Source: CALBPI01 sp963922335 (GTDB lineage: Bacteria; Pseudomonadota; Gammaproteobacteria; Steroidobacterales; Woeseiaceae). From it: DNA of 64,000 nt. The DNA is taken from NCBI GenBank assembly GCA_963922335.1, contig CAWUIB010000004.1:1-64000 (forward strand), written 5' to 3'. This document shows, piece by piece, positions 9,579-17,383 of the stretch. The position numbers and the translations under genes were made by a program. The notes beneath the pieces are model-generated. The model was not told the origin of the DNA. It did not search any database and saw only the letters and a list, made by a program, of their open reading frames with translations. Each line of letters opens with the position of its first letter. Position 1 is the stretch's first letter.

Positions 9579-9915
9579 AGGTGGTGGTGGCGTTCGGGTT
9601 GCGAATAATGAACTGCGCGCCCTCGAGATCTTCTTTGTAGTCGATCTCTGCACCGATCAGATACTGAACACTCATCGGGTCGACTACCAGCGTGACACCG
9701 TCCTTCTCGACGGTCATATCACCATCTTCGAGATTCTCATCGAAGGTAAAGCCATATTGAAAGCCAGAACAGCCGCCGCCGCTAATGAATACGCGAAGCT
9801 TGAGCTCAGGGTTTTCCTCTTCGGCCAACAGCTGGCCGACTTTGGAAGCGGCGGACTGCGTGAACACCAGCGGAGCCGCCGGCATATCGCCAGGATTTTG
9901 TGTGTGTACTGTCAC
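9550..9915 (-). CDS. erpA: iron-sulfur cluster insertion protein ErpA (A-type carrier)
   Basis: The 121-residue A-type carrier delivers [Fe-S] clusters to apo-proteins, including isoprenoid-pathway enzymes. The three ligand cysteines are present: SGGGCSGFQY near residue 49 and the C-terminal TTCGCGSSFSV. The length and the conserved region (KLRVFISGGGCSGFQYGF) fit ErpA rather than IscA. It is the first gene of an apparent erpA-ppx unit. The bactofilin gene ends 57 nt upstream on the same strand. Confidence 0.95.
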   Translation of the reverse strand: MTVHTQNPGDMPAAPLVFTQSAASKVGQLLAEEENPELKLRVFISGGGCSGFQYGFTFDENLEDGDMTVEKDGVTLVVDPMSVQYLIGAEIDYKEDLEGAQFIIRNPNATTTCGCGSSFSV

Positions 9916-9972
9916 CGCACCTACCTCAAAAGCATTGTCCCTTGACGCTAGATGGTAGCAAAAAGCCGGTTC

Positions 9973-10383
9973 TCAAGCCTCTTGCGGCGCATCGCCCGCT
10001 GATTCAACCGGTTCCGAGGCGCCAGATTCGGTCTGGTGTACCAACTTGCCGTTGATTTCGGCACCGATCGCCATCTCGATCAGGTTGTAATAGACGTTGC
10101 CGATGACGCGCGCCGTAGGTCCGAGCTCGACGCGCTGATGCGCGACCACATCGCCTTTGACCAGGCCGTTCAATATGACGTGCGGGGCACTTACGTTGCC
10201 ATGAATCTCCCCGCGTTCGCTCACGCTGAGCGTTGAATCGCTGTCGCCCCCGGCCGCAACGCCGCCGTTCACCACACCATCTACGTGACTCGCACCCGTG
10301 AAGTTCAGGTCTCCCTCGATACGCGTGCTCGCACCGACCAGGGTCTCAATCGAGAGATTTTTGCGCTTCTTACTGCCGAGCAT
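9973..10383 (-). CDS. bactofilin
   Basis: This 136-residue protein belongs to the bactofilin (DUF583) family of self-assembling right-handed beta-helical cytoskeletal proteins. Its core has the typical periodic hydrophobic/Gly pattern (GASTRIEGDLNFTGASHVDG, then GEIHGNVSAPHVILNGLVKGDV). Flanking N- and C-terminal tails are disordered; the Ala/Glu-rich tail follows residue ~115. Bactofilins act at the inner face of the membrane in cell-shape or polar organisation. The upstream DUF6776 membrane protein gene (52-nt gap, same strand) could be a membrane partner, which is inference from context. Confidence 0.9.
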   Translation of the reverse strand: MLGSKKRKNLSIETLVGASTRIEGDLNFTGASHVDGVVNGGVAAGGDSDSTLSVSERGEIHGNVSAPHVILNGLVKGDVVAHQRVELGPTARVIGNVYYNLIEMAIGAEINGKLVHQTESGASEPVESAGDAPQEA

Positions 10384-10434
10384 GGATGTTCCTTAAGTGT
10401 TGGGTTAATGGTGTGCGCCGTCTTGGTTGCGCCG

Positions 10435-11157
10435 TTAGCCGCTTGCCGTGGACCAATCGAAAGTCTGGCGAATACCCTGATTTCCGCGGCCACTCGGGGC
10501 AAGCTCAACATTGATTTTCTCCGGGCGAAAACCCTCTGGCAACTCGAGCTCCCGGTCAAAATCCTGAAAGTATCGAAAACCGTAATTCCATTTGGCGCTA
10601 TTGCCTTCGGGCAGCAGGGATGCCAACGGCAAGGACACGCGCTCGCCATCCCGAGCCCCATCTACCGTGATCTCAACTTTGCCGTAAACCTGGCGGTGGT
10701 GCTGCTTCACCTGCACCAGCACCATGCGCAGGTTGTAGCGGGCTTCTTGCGAGCCTCTGACGACCTGCAGATCCTGGATCCGCAACCCGCTTTCGCTCTC
10801 ACCAGGCGAGATAATGCCTCGGTAGAACGCGATGGCTTCGCGCTGCTCCTGAATTTTGCCCTGTAATTCGCGCAGCGTGCCGCCAACCTCGCGGTAGGTC
10901 TCTTGCTCCGTCTTGGACAAAGTCTCCAGCCGGACTCGCTGCTCGTTCAGCTCGCGGTTTTCGGCCTCCAAACGCACGATCTTCGCCTCGAGCGTCTCAA
11001 TTTCCTCAGTGCTGGCGAACCGATTGAACCCGGCATGAAAGCGCCCCATCTCGTATAACAGGTAGCCCCCACCCATGACCGCAATCAAGACGATCGCGAG
11101 CAATGCCCTCGAGCGCCCTGGCGCGGCGGGCTTCAAAACCATTTTCGGTTTGTTCAT
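10435..11157 (-). CDS. DUF6776 family membrane protein with coiled coil
   Basis: The 240-residue protein has one N-terminal membrane segment (about residues 19-36) and a heptad-rich coiled coil (about 50-110, EEIETLEAKIVRLEAENREL). A soluble C-terminal domain follows, containing QDLQVVRG and a YGFRYFQDF block. This architecture matches the uncharacterised DUF6776 proteins found beside bactofilin and erpA genes. Topology suggests a cytoplasmic N-terminus and a periplasmic coiled coil. Function is unknown; a scaffold role with the downstream bactofilin is conjecture. Confidence 0.85.
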   Translation of the reverse strand: MNKPKMVLKPAAPGRSRALLAIVLIAVMGGGYLLYEMGRFHAGFNRFASTEEIETLEAKIVRLEAENRELNEQRVRLETLSKTEQETYREVGGTLRELQGKIQEQREAIAFYRGIISPGESESGLRIQDLQVVRGSQEARYNLRMVLVQVKQHHRQVYGKVEITVDGARDGERVSLPLASLLPEGNSAKWNYGFRYFQDFDRELELPEGFRPEKINVELAPSGRGNQGIRQTFDWSTASG

Positions 11158-11265
11158 CGTATGCCGACGGTGGCTCTACATAATGTGCATGGTACGCTTC
11201 GCGCCGGGGACTTTTGAAGTGGCACGCATCACAAAAAGGCGAGCCCGTAAGATGATCGGAGCAAC

Positions 11266-11688
11266 ATGACCTACCTGACGCTGAAAGCACTTCACATTGC
11301 GGCCATGGTCACCTGGTTCGCAGGGCTGTTCTATCTGCCGCGATTGTTCATCTATCACAATGCGGCCACCGACCAGATCTCGCTTGACCGTTTCGTGGTG
11401 ATGGAGCGACGGCTCTACGCGATCATGACGATAGGCGCAGCAGCAACTCTGCTGCTGGGATTGGCGTTACTCTGGATCAACTCCGGTCTGTTCCGCGCCG
11501 GGTGGTTCCATGCAAAGCTGGCCCTGCTCGTCGGATTGTTTGCCTATCACTACAACTGCAAACGGATCATGCGAGCGTTGGCAGCTGGAACCTGCACGCA
11601 CAGCGACAAGTGGCTTCGGTTCTACAACGAGGCGCCGGTGCTATTCCTGTTCGGCATCATCGGACTCGCAATCCTGAAGCCGTTCTAA
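11266..11688 (+). CDS. hemJ: protoporphyrinogen IX oxidase HemJ
   Basis: The 140-residue four-helix membrane protein oxidises protoporphyrinogen IX to protoporphyrin IX in heme synthesis. The start (KALHIAAMVTWFAGLFYLPRLF) and the block RAGWFHAKLALL are hallmarks of the HemJ (UPF0093) family, including the conserved membrane His residues. It is a single gene, divergent from the DUF6776 gene. Its TAA overlaps the stop of the convergent rppH gene (11685-11688). Confidence 0.94.
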   Translation: MTYLTLKALHIAAMVTWFAGLFYLPRLFIYHNAATDQISLDRFVVMERRLYAIMTIGAAATLLLGLALLWINSGLFRAGWFHAKLALLVGLFAYHYNCKRIMRALAAGTCTHSDKWLRFYNEAPVLFLFGIIGLAILKPF

Positions 11689-12266
11689 CGCGTCGACTCC
11701 AACAAACCCGCTTTTTTCAGGTCCTTGCGAAATACAGAGCGCCAGCGGTGCGGCCACCAACGCGGCTGCGGCGGCGGTCCGTCCGGGTGCACATGGGTGG
11801 CTAACTCGTGCAGCGCTCGCGCGTACACTCGGCGCTTGAAGTAGATCACTTCGTTCACCGGTCGCCAGTAATCCACCCAGCGCCACCGATCAAACTCAGG
11901 CTTATCGGTAAGGTCGAAACGTAGCGCGCTCTCATCACTGACCAGACGCAACATGAACCAGCGCTGTTTTTGACCGATGCACAGCGGTTTGGAGTGCCGT
12001 CTGACAAAACGATCGGGTAGACGGTAGGGAATCCAGTCAGACGTGAACCCGAGTAGCTCCACATCGTCCGGACGCAGCCCTAGCTCCTCTTCAAGCTCCC
12101 GGTACATGGCCTGTTCAGCGGATTCACCGGGCGCAACGCCGCCCTGCGGAAACTGCCAGCCCTTGCGGCCGGCCCGCCCTGCGAGCAATAACTTGCCCGA
12201 ATCGTTTGCCACGATAATGCCGACGTTAGCGCGAAAGCCTTCGTCGTCGATGAGATCAGAACTCAT
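11685..12266 (-). CDS. rppH: RNA pyrophosphohydrolase
   Basis: The 193-residue Nudix hydrolase removes pyrophosphate from the 5' end of mRNAs and so triggers RNase E decay. The Nudix box GGVAPGESAEQAMYRELEEELGL (cited by its ends: residues about 40-62, GGVAPGE...REL..EEL) is complete, and WQFPQGG precedes it. The ATG at 12266 has a good AGGAGT site 8 nt upstream, so the longer reading frame to 12317 is not used. It ends tail to tail with hemJ. Confidence 0.94.
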   Translation of the reverse strand: MSSDLIDDEGFRANVGIIVANDSGKLLLAGRAGRKGWQFPQGGVAPGESAEQAMYRELEEELGLRPDDVELLGFTSDWIPYRLPDRFVRRHSKPLCIGQKQRWFMLRLVSDESALRFDLTDKPEFDRWRWVDYWRPVNEVIYFKRRVYARALHELATHVHPDGPPPQPRWWPHRWRSVFRKDLKKAGLLESTR

Positions 12267-12323
12267 GCGTGAACACTCCTGCGCTATATTGTTCCACAAC
12301 CTCTGACTCGCCTCCAAGCTCTC

Positions 12324-13358
12324 GTGTTAACCCCCACCACCAGCATCTACAGCAACCCCGTCTCGACACGCCTGCCGCTGATCGCGCTGTTTGCGGGTCT
12401 CGCAGTGCTTGCCATCAGCGCGATTTCGCTATCGATCGTGGCTGGTAGCGATGGTTTCCAACCTGCCTTGCTGATGCGTTGGCTCACTGGAAACACAGAC
12501 CCTCAAACGCGGCTGATTATCGAGACGTTGCGACTCCCGCGGGCATTGAGCGCGTTTGCTGTGGGCGGCATGCTGGCGCTGGCCGGAGTCTTGATGCAGG
12601 TTTTGCTGCGCAACCCTTTAGCCGATCCCTACATCCTCGGCACCTCTGGCGGCGCTGCCTGTGGGGCGCTCATGGCACTGACTTTGGGTTTGAGTGTCGC
12701 CGCCACCAATTTGGCCGCTTTTGCCGGCGCGCTGCTGTCGACGGTGATTGTCTTCGGGTTCGGAGGCTTCAGACACAAGTTCTCGCCGACCGCACTGCTC
12801 CTGACCGGCGTTGTGCTCGCGAGCGGCTTCGGTGCCATCGTCAGCCTGCTATTGGCGCTCAGCCCTGACAATTCATTGCGAGGTATGCTTTTCTGGTTGA
12901 TGGGCGATTTCAGCCTCTCGCTCACACCAACAATGCCACTGGCGCTGCTCGCAGTTGCGGGCATCGCGACCACCGTGTGCGCCCGACCTTTGGATCTGCT
13001 CGCCGAGTCGCCCGACCGCGCACGCATTCTCGGTCTCCCACTGTTGTCGGCGCGTGCTGCTGTGTTGGCGCTCGCATCACTGCTCACCGCGTACTCGGTA
13101 ACGGTGGCCGGTTCAATAGGGTTTATCGGGCTCGTCGTGCCCCACCTGGTTCGTCACTACACCGGGCCAAGGCATAGCGTGCTCATCCCTGCAGCAATCA
13201 TCGCAGGGGGTGCGCTGCTGTGTACCGCCGACGCGTTATCGAGGACCGTCGCTGCACCCCGCCAGCTGCCAGTCGGCACGCTCACCGCAATGATCGGGGT
13301 TCCGCTGTTCCTCTACCTGCTACGCAATCGCTACCGTGCAGGTCGCGCTCATACCTGA
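12324..13358 (+). CDS. btuC: FecCD/BtuC-type ABC transporter permease, probably vitamin B12
   Basis: This 344-residue inner-membrane permease has about ten hydrophobic segments. Family blocks include LRLPRALSAFAVGGMLALAG (residues about 70-89), NPLADPYILGTSGGA and GFIGLVVPHLVRH near the C-terminus, the last being the loop that meets the ATPase. It starts with GTG and has no strong ribosome binding site. The substrate is inferred from the partner genes in the window: a BtuD-like ATPase at 19.5 kb, riboswitch-controlled btuB and btuF. An iron-siderophore permease is the alternative, but no iron genes are nearby. It is unusual that the permease lies 6 kb from its ATPase. Confidence 0.85.
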   Translation: MLTPTTSIYSNPVSTRLPLIALFAGLAVLAISAISLSIVAGSDGFQPALLMRWLTGNTDPQTRLIIETLRLPRALSAFAVGGMLALAGVLMQVLLRNPLADPYILGTSGGAACGALMALTLGLSVAATNLAAFAGALLSTVIVFGFGGFRHKFSPTALLLTGVVLASGFGAIVSLLLALSPDNSLRGMLFWLMGDFSLSLTPTMPLALLAVAGIATTVCARPLDLLAESPDRARILGLPLLSARAAVLALASLLTAYSVTVAGSIGFIGLVVPHLVRHYTGPRHSVLIPAAIIAGGALLCTADALSRTVAAPRQLPVGTLTAMIGVPLFLYLLRNRYRAGRAHT

Positions 13359-14497
13359 GTGGTTTGGTCGGCTTCGGGTGCCGCGCAGACCTGGTTCCTG
13401 CCCGCCGACTTGGCGGCGTACATCGCGAGATCTGCTCGTTTCAGCAGCTGTTCGCCCAACGTCTTCAAATCGCCACTCGCCGTGTAAGGAACTGACTGTG
13501 CAACGCCCACCGAGACGGTGATCGACAAAGCCGCCGTATCGCTGAGCACGAATGGCTTGCTTGCCACTGCCTCACGAGTCCGCTCCGCCAGTGCCATTGC
13601 ATCCGCAAGACCGGTCTCCGGCAACAAGATTACAAACTCCTCACCACCATATCGCGCAGCCACATCGCTGGAACGCACTTCCGATTCGATACGATGCGCG
13701 CACTCGGCGAGCACCAAATCACCCGCGTGGTGACCGTGCTGATCATTGACCCGCTTGAAGTGATCAATATCGAGGAAAAGGCAGCACAGGGGTAAGCGAT
13801 GGCGTCGTGCCCGGGCAATCTCCTCGTTGAGGCGTACTTGCAGGTAACGACGGTTAAACCAACCGGTCAATACATCAGTGAATCCACTGCGCAGCAGTCG
13901 CGCGCGGTTCACTGTGTTCTCGAGCGCAAACGACGCGATGACTGCGAGATGTGCCAGGAAATCACTGCCGAGATCACGCTTGTACCGATGCGGGTCGCTG
14001 CTCAGAAGATTGAGACTACCAATCAGTTTCCCCTGTCGTCGCAAACCAAGAATTGCGAGGCTCGCATACTTACCCTTGCCGGCAATCAGTTGATGATCAA
14101 CGGTCTGAAAGGGCCCGAGCCACGGTTTGTGCAACGCTGCGTACTGCGGTGCTATGCCGCTCAACGAATCGAAAAAACGTACACCTTCGGGTACGGCTTC
14201 AGGTCCACCGTCAGCAATCAGTAGATGGCGAATCTCGTGGTCCGGATCGCACAGCACGAGGGTCACGCGATCAACATCAAAGCTGTCGCGCAAGCCTTCG
14301 GTCAGCGTCGAAAAAAGAGAGAACAGACTATCCGCTGTCAGAATCGCGAGTTCACGCTCTTGCGAACGCACGAGCAGTTGCTCGTTGTTGCGAGCCTCTT
14401 CCTGCATTGCGCGGATCAGCGCCTTGAGGTCACGCGCATTGTCGTCTGCCGCAGCCACAACCGGAGAGTCGCACAAAACCCCCCGATTGTCGCGCAT
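13349..14497 (-). CDS. diguanylate cyclase with GAF/DUF484-like sensor domain
   Basis: The 382-residue protein has an N-terminal coiled region (about residues 20-50) and a GAF/DUF484-like domain (about 55-205). The C-terminal GGDEF domain has the active-site motif RYGGEEF (about residue 295) and the metal-binding FLDIDHFKRVND. It should synthesise cyclic di-GMP from two GTP. No membrane segment is seen, so the signal is probably cytoplasmic. An I-site RxxD can be placed only loosely. The 3' end overlaps btuC by 10 nt. Cyclic di-GMP output fits with the pilus system elsewhere in the window, but that link is inference. Confidence 0.92.
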   Translation of the reverse strand: MRDNRGVLCDSPVVAAADDNARDLKALIRAMQEEARNNEQLLVRSQERELAILTADSLFSLFSTLTEGLRDSFDVDRVTLVLCDPDHEIRHLLIADGGPEAVPEGVRFFDSLSGIAPQYAALHKPWLGPFQTVDHQLIAGKGKYASLAILGLRRQGKLIGSLNLLSSDPHRYKRDLGSDFLAHLAVIASFALENTVNRARLLRSGFTDVLTGWFNRRYLQVRLNEEIARARRHRLPLCCLFLDIDHFKRVNDQHGHHAGDLVLAECAHRIESEVRSSDVAARYGGEEFVILLPETGLADAMALAERTREAVASKPFVLSDTAALSITVSVGVAQSVPYTASGDLKTLGEQLLKRADLAMYAAKSAGRNQVCAAPEADQTTQV

Positions 14498-14534
14498 GGG
14501 ATCGCATCCACAGGTGGACGCGATCCCGATTCGC

Positions 14535-14861
14535 TCAGTAACAATACAGCGGCGTCAGTGTCCGTCCGCGATGCCAGTGCCATCCTGCTCGGCCGTGTCG
14601 ATGACGAAATGCGCGTCGATCATTCAGGAACCTACGATGTTCGTAGTGCCAGCGGTGAGCGCGAGCATTGCGGCGAATTGCTCTGCGTTGAGCCCGTAAC
14701 TCACCACGACGCAGGTGTCGACGGTCGATCAAATAGCGTCGATCGTCGTGGTCGACGTAGAGGCGATCGACTCTGGAGTGACCGCGGTCGTGCGCATGTG
14801 CGGGTGTTGCTACGCCCAACGCAACCAGGGCTACTGCCAACAAGGCAACCGGTTTGAACAT
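14535..14861 (-). CDS. small secreted His/Arg-rich protein of unknown function
   Basis: The 108-residue product starts at 14861 behind a perfect AGGAGG site (14868-14873 complement). It has a clear signal peptide (MFKPVALLAVALVALGVATPAHA). The mature part is very rich in Arg and His (about a dozen His), with clusters such as FRHRHGRAGWHWHRGR near the end, and it finishes ...PLYCY. The composition suggests binding of metal, anionic surface or polymer, but I recognise no family. It is divergent from the gamma-glutamyltransferase gene. Confidence 0.75.
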   Translation of the reverse strand: MFKPVALLAVALVALGVATPAHAHDRGHSRVDRLYVDHDDRRYLIDRRHLRRGELRAQRRAIRRNARAHRWHYEHRRFLNDRRAFRHRHGRAGWHWHRGRTLTPLYCY

Positions 14862-15003
14862 GGGAACCTCCTGTTGTTTCCCTGAGACACGGAAACAGTT
14901 TCGACCACCGTCAATGAACCACACCTGAACCGCAGCCATGCACAGGTGACAGCATTCAGTCTGCGTGCAACCATCCGCAATCGCAGGGCATTCGAGGAAG
15001 AAC

Positions 15004-16548
15004 ATGACGAGGCAAGTTGCCGTCGCCAGCAGCTCAGCCGTCGCGACCGATGCGGCTACTGAGATCATTGAGCTGGGCGGTAATGCAGTCGATGCCGCAG
15101 TGGCCGCGGCGTTTGTTAGCATCAATACCGAGCCTGGCGTTTGCGCACTGGCTGGTGGCGCATACATCACACTCTGGGCACCCGCTGCCGACCCGGTGTG
15201 CATCGACGGCTACGCACGCATTCCGGGGCTTGGCGCAACCTCGATCGCCCGCCCGATTCCTGAGCCTGTGCACATGGACTACGGGGGCGGCGTTACAACC
15301 CACGTCGGCGCGGGGAGCGTTGCTGTGCCAGGTACACCGGCGGCGCTATCGCTTGTGCACGAGCGCTACGGTCAGTTGCCCTGGCGGACTTGCCTTGAAC
15401 CTGCCATCCGCATTTGCCGAGACGGATTCCCACTGCCCAAAGCGTGCCGGCATTACCTTGAGTACTCCGGGACCTCGATTTTCGGTCGAAGCGAAGTTGG
15501 CTTTTCTGCCTTGCACCCCGACGGCGAACATCTTGCACAGGCCGGCGAATGTATTGTCGTCGAAGGACTTGCAAACACACTCGAGACACTCGCTGATGAG
15601 GGCGTCTCGAGCTTTTATCGCGGCGACATAGGGCGGGCGATCGTGCAACACATTCAAGCGCACGGCGGTTGCATGACACCGAAGGACCTCGAGTCGTTCT
15701 CACCCGTCGTATACCCAGCAAGTGAATATCAAGTCGGCGAATGGACGCTAGCCCTGCCGCCGCCGCCCTCAATTGGTGGCAGTGTTCTCGGCGCCATGTT
15801 GCAACTGGTCGCCCGTGGCATTGATCCGGTCGAGAGCATGTACCGCTGCCTGCGCTACCGTCGTGAGCACATCGACTTTGCCGAAGCATTGCCCGCGGCG
15901 ACCCAGGCGCTTTTGGACAGCGCGTTGGAACACGAGTTAGCGCCCTTTGGCAGCGCGAACACAGTGCATACCTCGGCGGCTGACACAAATGGACTGGCAT
16001 GCGCGATTACCGCATCAGCGGGATATGGCTGCGGAGAGATTCCGGACGGCACCGGGTTATGGCTGAACAATTGTCTCGGGGAAATCGAGCTCAATCTACG
16101 CGGCTTCGAAGCGGCGCCGGCCGGTGCGACCTTACCCACCAATATGGCGCCCGCCGTTGCACGCTTCGAACAGGACACGCTGGCGATCGGGACCCCCGGC
16201 GCCGACCGCATCACCAGCGCCATGCTCCAGACGCTCAGCGCATTTATGGTGGGCAGCGCCTCACTCGTCGATGCGATCGCAGCACCGCGCTGGCACGTCG
16301 AAATGGCGCTGGAACCCGACGCGTCAGGGTATGCCGCTATACTGCACACCGAACCAGGGGTCCGCGCAGCGGCACCCCCGGGCGCTCTAGAGCACGCTCA
16401 CGCTGCCGCTGGCATGTACTTCGGCGGGGTGGGTGCCGCTCAAACCAACAGTCGCTCGCTGAGCGCGGTTGCCGTCGCCGACCCACGTCGTGTTGGGGGC
16501 ACCACGATCGCGAGCCCCACTACAGACTTGAAACCCGGAGACCATTGA
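15004..16548 (+). CDS. gamma-glutamyltransferase family protein
   Basis: The 514-residue Ntn-hydrolase resembles gamma-glutamyltranspeptidases, which cleave glutathione and related gamma-glutamyl compounds after self-processing. Family blocks include the N-terminal ELGGNAVDAAVAAAF, PGTPAALSLVHERYG and the processing site with nucleophile Thr about residue 320 (TVHTSAADTNG, corresponding to the family TTHxSVxD). The start at 15004 follows GAGGAAG. No signal peptide is seen, so it may act in the cytoplasm, as some GGT-like proteins do. Its stop overlaps the pdxH start (TGATG-type), so the two are coupled. Confidence 0.88.
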   Translation: MTRQVAVASSSAVATDAATEIIELGGNAVDAAVAAAFVSINTEPGVCALAGGAYITLWAPAADPVCIDGYARIPGLGATSIARPIPEPVHMDYGGGVTTHVGAGSVAVPGTPAALSLVHERYGQLPWRTCLEPAIRICRDGFPLPKACRHYLEYSGTSIFGRSEVGFSALHPDGEHLAQAGECIVVEGLANTLETLADEGVSSFYRGDIGRAIVQHIQAHGGCMTPKDLESFSPVVYPASEYQVGEWTLALPPPPSIGGSVLGAMLQLVARGIDPVESMYRCLRYRREHIDFAEALPAATQALLDSALEHELAPFGSANTVHTSAADTNGLACAITASAGYGCGEIPDGTGLWLNNCLGEIELNLRGFEAAPAGATLPTNMAPAVARFEQDTLAIGTPGADRITSAMLQTLSAFMVGSASLVDAIAAPRWHVEMALEPDASGYAAILHTEPGVRAAAPPGALEHAHAAAGMYFGGVGAAQTNSRSLSAVAVADPRRVGGTTIASPTTDLKPGDH

Positions 16549-17195
16549 TGACCGATCAGGTGGCGGCAGACTTTCTGCCCGACTCGCTACCCGAAAACCC
16601 TATGGACGTTGTCGCGCGCTGGATGGACGAGGCAAAGCAAGCCGCAAACCAGCCGAACCCGAACGCGATGACTATCGCTACGCAGGACGCCGATGGCACC
16701 CTGACCGCGCGGATTGTGCTGTGCAAAGGCTTTGATTCCGTTGCGGGTACGCTCGACTTTTATACCAACTACACCTCGAGAAAAGGTCGCGCGCTCTCTG
16801 AGAATCCGAACGTGGCGGTGGTATTCCATTGGGACCATCAAGGCCGGCAGGTGCGTATTGAGGGACGCGCTACTCCGCTCGACGACGCAACCAACGATCG
16901 CTATTTCGCAACGCGGCCGAGACTCAGCCAGATGGGCGCATGGGCGAGTGACCAAAGTCAAGCCATCGCAAGTCGCGATGCGTTGCTCTCTCAGTTCGAA
17001 GCCCGCAACGCCACGCACGAACAGCAAGACACGATTCCTCGCCCACCACACTGGGGGGGCTACCGTATTGTCGCGAGCACCTGCGAACTTTGGGTGGAGG
17101 GAAGCGGTCGAGTACACGATCGGGCACGCTATACGCGCACCACTCAAGGAACCGGCGCACCTGGCGCCTGGACCGGCGAGCGACTGCAGCCATGA
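16548..17195 (+). CDS. pdxH: pyridoxamine/pyridoxine 5'-phosphate oxidase
   Basis: This 215-residue FMN enzyme oxidises PNP or PMP to pyridoxal 5'-phosphate, the last step of vitamin B6 synthesis and salvage. Conserved parts are the FMN and substrate segments: ARIVLCKGFD (residues about 50-59), YTNYTSRKGRAL, RQVRIEGRA and the C-terminal ARYTRTT... block. The C-terminus usually ends RLxP, and here it ends GERLQP. The length is typical. The ATG lies within the GGT stop and the TGA overlaps the next gene's ATG by 4 nt. Confidence 0.95.
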   Translation: MTDQVAADFLPDSLPENPMDVVARWMDEAKQAANQPNPNAMTIATQDADGTLTARIVLCKGFDSVAGTLDFYTNYTSRKGRALSENPNVAVVFHWDHQGRQVRIEGRATPLDDATNDRYFATRPRLSQMGAWASDQSQAIASRDALLSQFEARNATHEQQDTIPRPPHWGGYRIVASTCELWVEGSGRVHDRARYTRTTQGTGAPGAWTGERLQP

Positions 17196-17383
17196 GCGGA
17201 TTGCTCGCCGAATGCACCGCCAGCTGCCCCTTCTGCGGCGAGGTTATCGATCTTTTCGTCGATACCTCAGCTGGCGATCAGCAGTACATCGAGGATTGCT
17301 TTGTGTGCTGCCGCCCTATCCAGATCTCCGTCACTGTCGACGGGGACGAAGTGATGTCGCTACATGCTGAGCAGTCGCACTAG
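17192..17383 (+). CDS. CPXCG-motif cysteine-rich small protein
   Basis: The 63-residue protein has a zinc-ribbon-like pattern: CPFCG (residues about 11-15) followed by CFVCC about 26 residues later. It belongs to the small uncharacterised CPXCG-motif family found in gammaproteobacteria. The start overlaps the pdxH stop (ATGA) and its last 20 nt overlap the start of the next gene, so it sits in a tightly coupled chain. The role is unknown; metal binding through four cysteines is inferred. Confidence 0.85.
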   Translation: MSGLLAECTASCPFCGEVIDLFVDTSAGDQQYIEDCFVCCRPIQISVTVDGDEVMSLHAEQSH

